DNA of 51,856 bases from Deltaproteobacteria bacterium (lineage in GTDB: Bacteria; UBA10199; JADGCS01), in contig JADGCS010000017.1 in assembly GCA_015228875.1 (NCBI GenBank), positions 1 to 51,856 on the forward strand, written 5' to 3'. Under the pieces are notes generated by a model. It was given only the letters and a program-made list of their open reading frames with translations, made no database searches and was not told where the DNA came from. Of this stretch, positions 1 to 8,757 are shown in pieces. The translations under genes and the position numbers were made by a program. Each line of letters opens with the position of its first letter. Position 1 is the stretch's first letter.

Positions 1-242
1 TCAACTCACTGATGGCAATTTAAAATTCATGCTAAGACTCGCCACCATCGATGCCCCGAAAAGGCTCAAAGCTTTGGAAAGGTCGCAAAGGCAAGGCTGC
101 AGGAACTTGTCCTAAACAAAGCAAACAAAGAATGCAGGTTGGTACTGACAGGCGAGTAAAATAGCCCTCAGGATGGATTGTCGGAGTCGGAGCATTTTCA
201 TAGTAGTGATGAAGTGGGAGAACTGAATTTTCACAGGATCCC
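1..242 (+). ncRNA. Partial group II intron RNA upstream of the maturase remnant
   Basis: The stretch ahead of the maturase start has the look of the intron RNA that normally precedes a group II intron reverse transcriptase, including a segment around 188-255 with the words CATAGTAGTGATGAAG and ATGGAGCGAAGGGAG. This is recognition by recall, not a covariance search. The 5' boundary (GUGYG) was not identified and may lie left of the window. No other gene is visible here. Confidence 0.35.
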
Positions 243-809
243 ATGGAGCGAAGGGAGATGCCAGATAGTAGAACTGCAGGGGGAAAGATGCAAAGGACAT
301 CGAGCCTTGAAAGCGTCTCAACGAGACTGCTGCAGATAGCAGAGTTATCGCGGAAGAGACCAGAGATAGCACTCACAACATTGGCTCGCCACATTGATCC
401 TTTCTTTTTAAGAGAAGCCTACGAGCGAACACGCAAGGACGGAGCCGCGGGTGTCGATCAGGTTACTGCCGAAGAATATGAGCAGGAACTGGATACGAAC
501 CTGAGGAGTCTGTGCGATCGCTTCAAATCAGGAACCTACAAAGCACCCCCAGTACGCCGGGTTCATATACCCAAAGCAGATGGGAGCAAAACTCGACCAA
601 TTGGAATACCAACACTCGAAGACAAAGTGCTCCAAAGGAGTGTGACAATGGTGCTGGAGGCAGTGTACGAACAGGAGTTTTCACACTGTTCGTGTGGGTT
701 TCGGCCTGGGCGATCAGCACACGATGCCCTTGAGGCACTGTGGCGAGGATTGATGAAAGAGGGTAGTTGCTGGTTAGGTCAAAGGTCAAACCTTTACCTT
801 TACCCCTGA
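243..809 (+). pseudogene. Truncated group II intron reverse transcriptase/maturase (LtrA-like)
   Basis: The reading frame gives the N-terminal part of a group II intron-encoded protein: the KDGAAGVDQVT segment (RT0/RT1), YKAPPVRRVHIPKADGSKTR, then RPIGIPTLEDKVLQ and CGFRPGRSAHDALEAL. Complete proteins are usually over 400 residues and carry the YADD catalytic motif, a maturase X domain and often an HNH nuclease; all are absent. Similarity stops near residue 177 (about nt 770), after which the tail (SCWLGQRSNLYLYP) looks unrelated and ends at a stop. The frame is open but the protein cannot be an active reverse transcriptase. It is a dead mobile-element fragment directly upstream of tdh. Confidence 0.8.
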
Positions 810-824
810 TGAGTTTTTACCCCA

Positions 825-956
825 TCACGCCTGTTCAAGTTCTCTGACTTTCTTTGAAAATTTTTGGTCGTGGGTCATTTTTTGCCTGAGGTAATTCGGG
901 TTTTTGGTTTTAATTTCGTTGAAAACTCTGGCCCCATTTGGGTAATAGCCCGCATC
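825..956 (-). pseudogene. Possible C-terminal relic of an unidentified gene
   Basis: On the minus strand a stretch of about 42 codons ends at TGA (825-827) and reads like genuine protein, with segments [15 protein letters not shown] and NPNYLRQKMTHDQKF. Upstream on that strand the frame enters the antisense of tdh, so the gene would have no N-terminus. It lies between the broken maturase and tdh, which fits a rearrangement scar. I do not recognise the family and it may be chance. Confidence 0.2.
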
Positions 957-957
957 T

Positions 958-1992
958 ATGAAAGCACTTGTCAAAAAATACCCCAAAGAGGGTCTTATGC
1001 TCGAGGATATCCCAAAACCAACCATTGGCGATGGCGAGGTTCTTATTAAAATCAACAAGACCGCGATCTGCGGGAGTGATGTCCACATATACAAATGGGA
1101 CAGTTGGGCCCAAAAGAATGTCCCCGTCCCCATGCAGACAGGACACGAGTTTATGGGCGAGATCGTCGATGTGGGCTACGGGGTCAGGGATTTTAAAGTG
1201 GGCCAAAGGGTCTCGGGAGAGGGGCACATTGTCTGCGGGCATTGTCGCAACTGCAGTGGCGGGCGCAGGCACCTGTGCAACCACACGCTGGGTGTGGGGA
1301 TTAACCGGCCCGGGGCCTTTGCAGAGTACCTGTCCATACCGGCAAGCAATGTCTTTTTGATCCCCCATGGTGTCTCGGATGACGAGGCCGCCATTCTTGA
1401 TCCATTGGGAAACGCGGTTCACACAACACTCTCCTACGACCTGGTTGGTGAGGATATCCTGATCACGGGTGCGGTGCCCATTGGTATTATGGCCGGTGTC
1501 ATTGCCAAACACGCGGGTGCAAGTCATGTTGTGATCACCGACATCAACGAATACCGTCTTAACCTCGCAGCAAAACTGGGCATCAAAAACTGCGTCAATG
1601 TAAAAACGACACGTCTTAAGGATGTGATGGACGGTCTCAACATGACCGAGGGTTTTGATGTGGGGCTCGAGATGTCCGGAAGCCCGCAGGCCCTGGGTGA
1701 CATGCTCGAAAATATGGCACATGGTGGCAAAGTGGCCCTGCTCGGTATTCTCCCGTCCGATACAAAAATCAACTGGGAACATGTGATTTTTAAAGGTCTC
1801 AAACTCAAGGGTATTTACGGGAGAGAGATCTTTGAAACATGGTACAAGATGTGCGCGATGATTCAAACAGGTCTTAACATCAAACCCATATTTACCCACT
1901 ATTACAAAGTAGAAGATTTTGAGCAGGGCTTTAAGGTGATGGCCAGCGGCAATTCGGGCAAGGTGATTATAGAGTGGGGCGAGGGGGCTTAA
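958..1992 (+). CDS. tdh: L-threonine 3-dehydrogenase
   Basis: Zinc-dependent medium-chain dehydrogenase that oxidises L-threonine to 2-amino-3-ketobutyrate with NAD+, the first step of threonine breakdown to glycine and acetyl-CoA. The 344 residues match the family length. Catalytic zinc ligands are C38 ([10 protein letters not shown]) and H63/E64 (TGHEFMGE); structural zinc cysteines are C93, C96, C99 and C107. The NAD-binding loop reads ITGAVPIG where the family has ITGAGPIG, so a Rossmann glycine (residue 173) is valine, a single GGG to GTG change. No clear Shine-Dalgarno precedes the ATG. The partner gene kbl follows after an intervening opposed transporter gene. Confidence 0.95.
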   Translation: MKALVKKYPKEGLMLEDIPKPTIGDGEVLIKINKTAICGSDVHIYKWDSWAQKNVPVPMQTGHEFMGEIVDVGYGVRDFKVGQRVSGEGHIVCGHCRNCSGGRRHLCNHTLGVGINRPGAFAEYLSIPASNVFLIPHGVSDDEAAILDPLGNAVHTTLSYDLVGEDILITGAVPIGIMAGVIAKHAGASHVVITDINEYRLNLAAKLGIKNCVNVKTTRLKDVMDGLNMTEGFDVGLEMSGSPQALGDMLENMAHGGKVALLGILPSDTKINWEHVIFKGLKLKGIYGREIFETWYKMCAMIQTGLNIKPIFTHYYKVEDFEQGFKVMASGNSGKVIIEWGEGA

Positions 1993-2027
1993 AACGAAGC
2001 AAAAAAAATGAGTGCCCCCCTAAAGCC

Positions 2028-2846
2028 CTACCCCAGCGCGACGTCGAGGGTCATCATCAGCGCAAATCCCAGCATGGCACCGATTGTGGCTGCGTCTGTT
2101 TTTCTTTCGAGCTGTGACTCGGGGATGAGTTCTTCAATCACCACGTAGATCATTGCCCCCGCGGCAAAACTTAAGGCATAGGGGAGAATGGGCCTCATGA
2201 CAATGACGGCTGCTGCGCCAATGACGCCGGCGAGAGGTTCGACCATCCCCGAAAGTTGCCCGTACCAGAAACACCTGATGCGGGACAGCCCCTCACGTCT
2301 TAACGGGACCGCAATGGCAGCCCCTTCGGGAAAGTTTTGGATGCCGATGCCCAGTGCCAGCGCCAGCGCACCCCCGAGTGTTGCGGATGGGATGTCTGCG
2401 GCTACTGCTCCAAAGGCAACACCGACGGCAAGCCCTTCGGGGATGTTGTGCAGGGTGATCGCAAGAACAAGCAGAATACTTCGTTGCCACGATGTCTTGA
2501 TGCCCTCGGCCTCGTTTGTGGGAAAGCCCAAGTGCAGGTGAGGGAGAATTTTATCGATGATCCATAAAAAAAGGCCTCCCCCCAAAAAACCGGTTACGGC
2601 AGGGACCCACGTGGTCCCGCCCGCTTGTTCGGCCATTTCTATTGCGGGGGCGAGGAGCGACCAGTAGCTTGCGGCAATCATCACACCGGCTGCAAAACCC
2701 AGCATGCCGTTAAGCAGGTTGCGGTTAATGTGCTTAAAGCAAAAAACAATCCCCGCGCCGAGTGCTGTGAGAAACCACGTAAAACATGTGGCGATCAGTG
2801 CCTGAGAAAGAGGAGAGAGGGTTTTAAACCATTCGAGTGATGTCAT
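2028..2846 (-). CDS. ZIP family divalent metal transporter
   Basis: Predicted inner-membrane transporter of zinc or other divalent metals, 272 residues. The ZIP signature is clear: helix 4 carries [14 protein letters not shown] and helix 5 carries [15 protein letters not shown], the paired metal-binding motifs of the GufA/ZupT branch. About eight hydrophobic segments are visible. A loop with HLHLGF follows the third helix, as usual for ZIP proteins. It is transcribed against tdh and kbl and splits that pair. Its start is followed within 165 bp by the kbl start on the other strand, so the two promoters must overlap or abut. The metal specificity cannot be told from sequence. Confidence 0.88.
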   Translation of the reverse strand: MTSLEWFKTLSPLSQALIATCFTWFLTALGAGIVFCFKHINRNLLNGMLGFAAGVMIAASYWSLLAPAIEMAEQAGGTTWVPAVTGFLGGGLFLWIIDKILPHLHLGFPTNEAEGIKTSWQRSILLVLAITLHNIPEGLAVGVAFGAVAADIPSATLGGALALALGIGIQNFPEGAAIAVPLRREGLSRIRCFWYGQLSGMVEPLAGVIGAAAVIVMRPILPYALSFAAGAMIYVVIEELIPESQLERKTDAATIGAMLGFALMMTLDVALG

Positions 2847-3009
2847 GTGTGGTGTGTGCGTTATAGTATTCTTAGGTTGTAAAGTCGAGCGGTTCTGGAT
2901 TGCCGCTTTGCTCGCAATGATGTTTGGGACATTCTTTCAATATTATATTGAAATTCTCCCCCGATCTTCGGTAGGGCCGCAGGGTGTTCCATTAACAAGG
3001 GAGGCCCTT

Positions 3010-4251
3010 ATGACTTTCACCCCATTCAGGGATTTTTTTAAAAACACCCTCAAACAAATCAGGGACGACGGCCTTTACAAGGACGAGCGGGTGATCTGCT
3101 CTCCGCAGTCGGGTCAGATCAGGGTGAGGTTTCCCGAGGGCTCGCCCGAAAAGGCAATCATCAATCTTTGCTCCAATAATTATCTTGGGCTCTCCAGTCA
3201 TCCCGAGGTCATCACCGCTGCGCATGAGGGGTTGGAGCGGCGAGGGTACGGGATGTCCTCGGTGCGGTTTATCTGCGGCACACAGGATATCCACCGCGAA
3301 CTCGAAAGACAGGTGAGCGCGTTTTTGGGAACAGAAGACACCATTCTTTTTGCGTCGTGTTTCGATGCCAATGCCGCTGTTTTTGAGGGGCTGTTGGGCA
3401 GCGAGGACGCCCTCTTCTGCGACAAGCTCATCCATGCCTCGATGATCGATGGTGTGAGACTCTGCAAGGCAAAGAGAAATATCTACGAGCACTCCAGAAT
3501 GGATCAACTCGAAGACGCTCTCTCCCGATCAACAGACAGGGTCAAACTTATTGTGACCGATGGTGTCTTTTCGATGGATGGCGATATGGCAAGGCTTGAC
3601 GAGATCACGGCCCTTGCCGAAAAATATCAGGCGATGGTCCTTGTTGATGACTCTCATGCTACGGGGTTTATCGGAAAAACGGGTCGCGGGACACACGAGC
3701 ATTTTAATGTCATGGACAAGGTGGATATCATTACCACCACATTTGGAAAGGCCCTCGGCGGTGCAACAGGCGGCTGCGTCTCGGCGCGACGCGAGATCGT
3801 GGAGCTATTAAAACAGAGGGCGCGGCCCTATCTCTTCAGCAACGCGCTGATGCCGGCTGTTGTGAGTGCCACACTCAAGGTCTTGACCCTGCTTTCCAAG
3901 ACCACAGAACGCAGGGACACACTCGAAACCCTCACAAAGGGCTGGCGCGCCTCTTTGGCAGATGCAGGCTTTGATCTTAAACAGGGCAACACCCCGATTG
4001 TCCCGATCATGCTCTACGATGCAAGGCTCGCGCAAAACTTTAGCAGGGATCTTTACAACGAGGGCGTCTTTGCGGTTGGCTTTTTCTATCCCGTTGTTCC
4101 CATGGGAGAGGCCCGCATCCGCACACAAATCTCTGCGGCATTAAATCAACAAAACCTTGACCGTGCGCTGGAGTGTTTTGTGGGGATCGGCAAAAAATAC
4201 GATGTGCTTGGCAAGACCCGCGAAGATATGATCGCGATGTATAGCCGTTAA
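3010..4251 (+). CDS. kbl: Glycine C-acetyltransferase (2-amino-3-ketobutyrate CoA ligase)
   Basis: PLP-dependent alpha-oxoamine synthase, second enzyme of threonine degradation: 2-amino-3-ketobutyrate plus CoA gives glycine and acetyl-CoA. With the ATG at 3010 it is 413 residues, close to the usual 400. The same frame is open back to 2845 but that part overlaps the ZIP gene start and resembles no family member; GGGAGG just upstream of 3010 is the ribosome site. The PLP lysine is K247 in TTTFGKALGGATGG; D213 and H216 lie in DDSHATGF. NLCSNNYLGLSSHP near residue 52 is the family N-terminal signature. 8-amino-7-oxononanoate synthase is a close paralogue, but tdh nearby supports kbl. Confidence 0.92.
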   Translation: MTFTPFRDFFKNTLKQIRDDGLYKDERVICSPQSGQIRVRFPEGSPEKAIINLCSNNYLGLSSHPEVITAAHEGLERRGYGMSSVRFICGTQDIHRELERQVSAFLGTEDTILFASCFDANAAVFEGLLGSEDALFCDKLIHASMIDGVRLCKAKRNIYEHSRMDQLEDALSRSTDRVKLIVTDGVFSMDGDMARLDEITALAEKYQAMVLVDDSHATGFIGKTGRGTHEHFNVMDKVDIITTTFGKALGGATGGCVSARREIVELLKQRARPYLFSNALMPAVVSATLKVLTLLSKTTERRDTLETLTKGWRASLADAGFDLKQGNTPIVPIMLYDARLAQNFSRDLYNEGVFAVGFFYPVVPMGEARIRTQISAALNQQNLDRALECFVGIGKKYDVLGKTREDMIAMYSR

Positions 4252-4324
4252 GGCATTTTGGGGTTCAAGGCTTTTCGTTTTTCGTTCATGTTATTCGTTC
4301 CGCGTTTGTTGGGCTTACGGCCGC

Positions 4325-5494
4325 TCACACCTTGGCATGGGGGTCGAAGAGTTTGGAGTATTCATCCAGTGCGTAGCGGTCGGTCATGCCGGCGATGTAG
4401 TCGCAGACAATGCGCTCGACGGGTTCGCCTTCTTCATAGCTGTCTTTAAAGTCCGGCGGGATGATGTTGGGGTTGTTCATGTAGGTGTTAAAGAGTTCGG
4501 TGAGTACCTTTTTTGCCTTTTCGGCCATGCGCTCTACCCTGTAATGGCGGTAGAGTTTTTCGAAGAGAAATTTTTTAAGTTCGATATTCATGGCTGTTGC
4601 TTCGTCAGAATACATGACCAGATTTTTCCCCTGTTTTCTCACATCGGTGAGGGTCTTGATGTTGAGTTCTTCGATCTGCTTCTGCGTGTTGTTCATGACA
4701 TCCGTTACAAAAAAACCGATGATGGCCCGGATCATGAGCCGTCTGATCTGCTTTTGGGAGAGGTTTGCGTATTCACCTGCGATGCGTTTGTAGGTATTCT
4801 GCCAGATCGAGACAGATTTAAGATCATCAAAACAAATCAGACCCGATTGAAGTCCATCGTCGAGATCGTGGTTGTTGTAGGCGATCTCGTCTGCAAAGTT
4901 GGCGATCTGGGCCTCGATGGTCGGGTACCCTGTTTTGATAAACAACGAACCATCGGGCATGTCGTATTCGCTTGCGTGTTTGGTGATCCCTTCGAGGACC
5001 TCATAGGTCAGGTTGAGACCCGGAAAATAAGGGTAGGGTTTTTCGAGTTTGGTGACGATTCTAAAGCTCTGTTTGTTGTGTTCAAAGCCGCCGTATTGTT
5101 TCATCAGGGTCTTTATGACATCCTGACCGGAATGACCAAAGGGTGTGTGGCCAAGGTCGTGTGCCAGACAGATGGACTCGGTGAGGTTTTCGTTGACGCC
5201 CAGTGCCCGGGCCATGGTGCGGCCTATTTGCGAGACCTCGAGGGAGTGCGTGAGTCGTGTGCGGTAGTAATCCCCCTCGTGATTAACAAAGACCTGCGTT
5301 TTGTATTCGAGGCGCCTGAAGGCGCTGGTGTGCACAATGCGGTCGCGGTCCCTTTGGAAGGCCGTGCGGTAGGGGTGTTCTTTTTCAGGGTAAAGACGTC
5401 CCTGAGATTCGGGGCAAACTGTTGCGTAGGGCAGCAGGGTTTGTTTTTCCAATAGTTCGAGTGTTTCTCGTGTTCTCATGGGACTAACACACAC
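4325..5494 (-). CDS. dgt: dGTP triphosphohydrolase-like HD-domain dNTPase
   Basis: HD-superfamily metalloenzyme that hydrolyses dGTP or other dNTPs to the nucleoside and triphosphate, tuning dNTP pools. The HD residues are visible: RLTHSLEVSQIGR, then CLAHDLGHTPFGHSGQD, and a later Asp in ADEIAYNNHDLDDGL. RDRDRIVHTSAFRRLEYKTQVF is the typical N-terminal block. At 389 residues it matches the shorter, type 2 branch. The frame can begin at GTG 5494 or ATG 5479. GAGAGG sits next to the first and 14 nt from the second, so neither spacing is ideal. It overlaps the end of the DUF366 gene and is probably co-transcribed with queC and that gene. Confidence 0.88.
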   Translation of the reverse strand: MCVSPMRTRETLELLEKQTLLPYATVCPESQGRLYPEKEHPYRTAFQRDRDRIVHTSAFRRLEYKTQVFVNHEGDYYRTRLTHSLEVSQIGRTMARALGVNENLTESICLAHDLGHTPFGHSGQDVIKTLMKQYGGFEHNKQSFRIVTKLEKPYPYFPGLNLTYEVLEGITKHASEYDMPDGSLFIKTGYPTIEAQIANFADEIAYNNHDLDDGLQSGLICFDDLKSVSIWQNTYKRIAGEYANLSQKQIRRLMIRAIIGFFVTDVMNNTQKQIEELNIKTLTDVRKQGKNLVMYSDEATAMNIELKKFLFEKLYRHYRVERMAEKAKKVLTELFNTYMNNPNIIPPDFKDSYEEGEPVERIVCDYIAGMTDRYALDEYSKLFDPHAKV

Positions 5495-6041
5495 CTCTCA
5501 CTTTGCACCTTGCCTGTTTGATCCCCTCAAACTCGGCACGGTAGCGATTGAGCACGCCTGTAGCAACGGCGTGCGGGTTAATCTGGTAATCCTCGAGGCC
5601 TCGTGTGGGGACGGGAGTGTTTTTGGATGATATGTTAATGCCCGCGTGAATCAACGAGGACAAGGGTGAGCGGGTGGCAATAGAGACGGTGAGTTTATAA
5701 ATATCATCAAAAAGATCGTCCCCGCGTCTTTGAATGATCAATCCTTCTTTGGATTCACAAATTTCGTGGCGGACAAGATCGATGAGCAGTCTTTGAAAGG
5801 CAATGACCGTTGTCAGGTGATCATGAAAGTGTTCGACAATAAAATGCAGCATGTTTTCGGAGTAGATGTGTTTTTTTTGAGCGACGTCTTCAAGGTCCAC
5901 CATGTGATCGAGCGACACATCGCAGGGGCCGATGAATGAAACAATCGAATCTCCCTTAAGAGAGAAGTTTTTGTAGGCAAAGTGGGATGAAAGCTGTTCC
6001 CCGGTGTACTTGATAGTCTGTTCGTGAAAATATGTTTTCAT
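5484..6041 (-). CDS. DUF366 family protein
   Basis: A 185-residue protein that I recognise as DUF366 from the block YTGEQLSSHFAYKNF, then GDSIVSFIGPCDVSLDHMVDLED and HFIVEHFH. No signal peptide or membrane segment is visible, so it is probably cytosolic. The family has no established biochemical role that I know of. It starts 27 bp after queC and overlaps dgt, so the three are likely one transcript. That suggests a nucleotide- or tRNA-modification-linked role, which is inference from context. The conserved Asp, Glu and His residues would be compatible with metal binding. Confidence 0.78.
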   Translation of the reverse strand: MKTYFHEQTIKYTGEQLSSHFAYKNFSLKGDSIVSFIGPCDVSLDHMVDLEDVAQKKHIYSENMLHFIVEHFHDHLTTVIAFQRLLIDLVRHEICESKEGLIIQRRGDDLFDDIYKLTVSIATRSPLSSLIHAGINISSKNTPVPTRGLEDYQINPHAVATGVLNRYRAEFEGIKQARCKVRGVC

Positions 6042-6068
6042 TTTTTCTCAGACCCTCGTTTTAATTTC

Positions 6069-6755
6069 TCAGCCAAATAAATTACTTGCCTGCATGTTGT
6101 TTTTAATCAGGGCGCGTTTGAGTCTCGCGCATGATTCACACCTGCCGCACATTTTGTTGTTATTATTGTAACAACTCCACAAGAGTTCAAGGGGAAAACG
6201 GTTTTCTATCAGTTGTTTGAGTATCTGCGTCTTGTTTAAACTGATTGTGGGGCAGATAATCTTTACCTTGTTTTGCGTTGAGTACGCAAGACTCTGGTTA
6301 AAGACAGTGACAAAGGCGTGGGAGTTGTCTGGAAAGGTCTGGGCCTCTTCGGCGTTAAATCCGGCATAGATACAGGCAGCATCTATACTTTCGGCAAAGG
6401 CTGCGGCAATACTCAAAAAAACACCATTTCTGTTGGGCACCCACACGGCTTTGGCGCTTGACTGTGTGCTTTGCGGGTCATCGAGGTTGTTGACTTCCAA
6501 TGTGGGGCATTGTTGTTTCTTGTTAAAGAAGGGGTGATGATCAAGTGAAGAAAAAAAAGGCAGGGAGACAACCCTGTGTTCAAGGTGGTAATGCTCCGAG
6601 ATCAACCCCGCTGCCTTGATTTCTTGCTTGGCGCAGAGGTGCTGATAATCAAAAGTGAGTGCGTACACAACGCAGGATGTTTCGAGCGCGCTTAAAAGTG
6701 CCAGCGCAGAGTCCAGCCCCCCCGAGAGGAGGCAGATTGATTTTAAAACCTCCAT
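6069..6755 (-). CDS. queC: 7-cyano-7-deazaguanine synthase
   Basis: ATP-dependent PP-loop enzyme converting 7-carboxy-7-deazaguanine and ammonia to preQ0, a step towards queuosine in tRNA. The PP-loop LLSGGLDSALAL sits at the N-terminus, and VPNRNGVFLSIAAAFAE is a characteristic internal block. The zinc site is formed by the C-terminal cysteines in SCYNNNNKMCGRCESCARL. At 228 residues it is of normal length. It heads a minus-strand set with DUF366 and dgt. The other queuosine genes (queD, queE, queF, tgt) are not in this window. No preQ1 riboswitch could be recognised upstream. Confidence 0.93.
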   Translation of the reverse strand: MEVLKSICLLSGGLDSALALLSALETSCVVYALTFDYQHLCAKQEIKAAGLISEHYHLEHRVVSLPFFSSLDHHPFFNKKQQCPTLEVNNLDDPQSTQSSAKAVWVPNRNGVFLSIAAAFAESIDAACIYAGFNAEEAQTFPDNSHAFVTVFNQSLAYSTQNKVKIICPTISLNKTQILKQLIENRFPLELLWSCYNNNNKMCGRCESCARLKRALIKNNMQASNLFG

Positions 6756-6935
6756 GCATGCTGCGCTAACAGTTTTAAAGGCGGGGTTTCAACATTAATC
6801 TCTTAAGCCAGCTATCAAGAACGACGATATATAAGAAGGGGGCGATTATATCGAGCGTGTTCTATTTGCCAACATCAGAGTACATTGCATGACATGATGG
6901 TCAATGAGGGGGGTCTTTGTTTATATTTAATATCT

Positions 6936-7019
6936 AGGAATTTCAAAGTTGGCGGAGCGCGGGTGCATTCCTCGCATAACGGGGAAACTCAACCGCGTCA
7001 AAGTCAAGTTGGTAACTTG
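6936..7019 (+). repeat. Dispersed palindromic element, copy A
   Basis: Starts AGGAATTTCAAAGTTG and ends with the hairpin CAAGTT-GGT-AACTTG (7005-7019). Between them is a stem of GCGGGTG against its imperfect complement, with CCTCG pairing to CGGGG at the tip. It lies in the leader region of the MopE-like gene. The frame of that gene stays open through the element, but the likely start at 7053 is downstream. Confidence 0.88.
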
Positions 7020-7052
7020 TCAGGGCTTAACATTTCATTACACGGAGGGCTC

Positions 7053-8750
7053 ATGACTTTGTCAAAATATAAACAGGTGGTTGTCTCTGTGTTGTGTTTC
7101 TTGTTTGTTCTCCTGCTTGTTGTTTCATTGCCCGCGTTTGGGAAAAATACATCAAACAACACACCCTCTTTGAAAAACATTGGACAGATCGAGCAAGACG
7201 CAAAACACAGCTTTAAATGTCGTGCGGCCTTTGAGGAGTGGGTTGAGAGGTTTTCGGGGGAAAAAAAGGGTTATACAAAATGGGAAAATGCCTTCAGGGC
7301 CGCCTTTCTCTCCAGAATAAAAAAACACTGCAATTGGCCGCCCGAGGGGTACTGCATCAATGGGGACACAGTGAGTGTGTGGTATGCCGATTTTGATGCT
7401 GACGGGTTTGGTGATGATGCAAACAGCGAGGAGGCCTGTGAGGCGCCGGACGGGTATATAGAAAATGCCGGAGACTGTGATGACGCGAATGCCGCAATCA
7501 ACAATGGGGTCATTGAACTCTGTGATGAGATCGACAACAATTGTGATGGCGCCGTTGATGAAGGGTTAACGATCAACAGGTTTTATGCTGACCATGATGG
7601 TGACGGTTATGGTGATGTGACGGAGAGTATTGAGACCTGCCATACAGAGGTGTCGGGGTTTGTAGGCAGCAGCGCTGATTGTAATGATGCCGCGGCAGCG
7701 GTCCATCCCGACGCACGTGAGAGTGCGGAGTTTGGGACAGGTGAATGTGATGACGGTATTGACCAGAACTGTGATGGTGTGGATGTTGCCTGTAACGGCA
7801 TCGATGCTGACCGTGACGGACATGCCTCAAAAGAATCGGGCGGCGATGACTGCGATGACACACACGCGGGCGTGTATTTGGGGGCCTCCGAAATCTGCGA
7901 TAACATGGATAATGACTGCAACAGCAGGATCGACGAAAATTTTGTGCTGGGAGAATTTTGTTCTGTCGGCAAAGGGGCATGTTATGCGAGCGGTGTTGTT
8001 GTCTGCTCCGATGACGGGTTGTCAACGCAGTGCAACGCCATAGAGGGGCTGCCGCGGGATGAGGCGTGTGGCGGAGGGGACGATGATTGTGACGGGTTCA
8101 TTGATGAGGATCCGGTTGATGCGCGTAACCTTTACACCGATTTTGACAGCGATGGTTTTGGGGGGTGGTATGCAAGGATGCAGTCCTGTTACAATGTATC
8201 TGACTTTGTAAATAATTCCATTGATTGTAATGACGCGCGGTACGCGGCAAACCCGTTCGAGCGGGAAAAGTGTGACGGGATTGACAACGATTGCGATCAC
8301 CAGATTGATGAGGGGTGCTATTGCGTGCCGCAGACCGAGATCTGCGGTGATGGTCTTGATCAGGACTGCAACGGCAGTGATCTGGCCTGTAACGGCGATG
8401 TTGATGGTGATGGGGACGGCTATCGGCCACTTGATGGAGACTGCGATGACGCTGATGCCCATGTGTATCCCCATGCCAGGGAATACTGCGATGGTGTAGA
8501 CAACAACTGCGATCATGTGATCGATGAATATTCCGCGGTGGACGCGCCAACATGGTATTATGATCTTGATGGTGACGGCCACGGCGGTTTTATGCCGCGC
8601 ATTATCTCGTGTGATCCTGTGGAAGAAGACTGGACGACGATAGGCGGTGACTGCAATGATTACGACTCGTATGTAAACCCCGAGTGGTTTGAAGAATGCG
8701 GTGACGGTGTTGACAACAACTGCGATGGCAATATTGATGAATGGTGTTGA
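7053..8750 (+). CDS. Secreted MopE-like protein with Cys/Asp metal-binding repeats
   Basis: A 565-residue exported protein. The start at 7053 follows GGAGGG and gives a signal peptide with a hydrophobic core (VSVLCFLFVLLLVVSLPAFG). The frame is open further upstream but crosses the dispersed repeat, so that part is unlikely to be translated. From residue 115 onwards there are about eight repeats of the putative metal-binding type, each with GDCDD or DCND, about 15 residues, then CDGIDNDCDGxIDE. Such repeats are known from MopE of Methylococcus and many myxobacterial surface proteins and probably bind calcium or copper; binding here is inferred. No catalytic domain is seen. It converges on the ketosynthase gene with 7 bp between. 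Confidence 0.85.
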   Translation: MTLSKYKQVVVSVLCFLFVLLLVVSLPAFGKNTSNNTPSLKNIGQIEQDAKHSFKCRAAFEEWVERFSGEKKGYTKWENAFRAAFLSRIKKHCNWPPEGYCINGDTVSVWYADFDADGFGDDANSEEACEAPDGYIENAGDCDDANAAINNGVIELCDEIDNNCDGAVDEGLTINRFYADHDGDGYGDVTESIETCHTEVSGFVGSSADCNDAAAAVHPDARESAEFGTGECDDGIDQNCDGVDVACNGIDADRDGHASKESGGDDCDDTHAGVYLGASEICDNMDNDCNSRIDENFVLGEFCSVGKGACYASGVVVCSDDGLSTQCNAIEGLPRDEACGGGDDDCDGFIDEDPVDARNLYTDFDSDGFGGWYARMQSCYNVSDFVNNSIDCNDARYAANPFEREKCDGIDNDCDHQIDEGCYCVPQTEICGDGLDQDCNGSDLACNGDVDGDGDGYRPLDGDCDDADAHVYPHAREYCDGVDNNCDHVIDEYSAVDAPTWYYDLDGDGHGGFMPRIISCDPVEEDWTTIGGDCNDYDSYVNPEWFEECGDGVDNNCDGNIDEWC

Positions 8751-8757
8751 GGTTTTT

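Noticed and set aside
910-1899. Long minus-strand frame opposite tdh
   Set aside because: Antisense shadow of threonine dehydrogenase; His-rich peptide produced by the codon bias of the other strand.
2845-3009. N-terminal extension of kbl
   Set aside because: It overlaps the ZIP gene start and is unlike the family; the ATG at 3010 follows GGGAGG.
4337-5455. Long plus-strand frame opposite dgt
   Set aside because: It is the antisense shadow of a clear HD-domain dNTPase, and the peptide has no family features.
6756-6884. preQ1 riboswitch upstream of queC
   Set aside because: No preQ1-type hairpin with the A-rich tail could be recognised.
6936-7019. Palindromic elements as ordinary terminators
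   Set aside because: Copies lie upstream of genes, inside recO and within an operon, and most lack a T-run after the stem.
6885-7052. N-terminal extension of the MopE-like frame
   Set aside because: It crosses the palindromic repeat; the ATG at 7053 has a ribosome site and directly gives a signal peptide.
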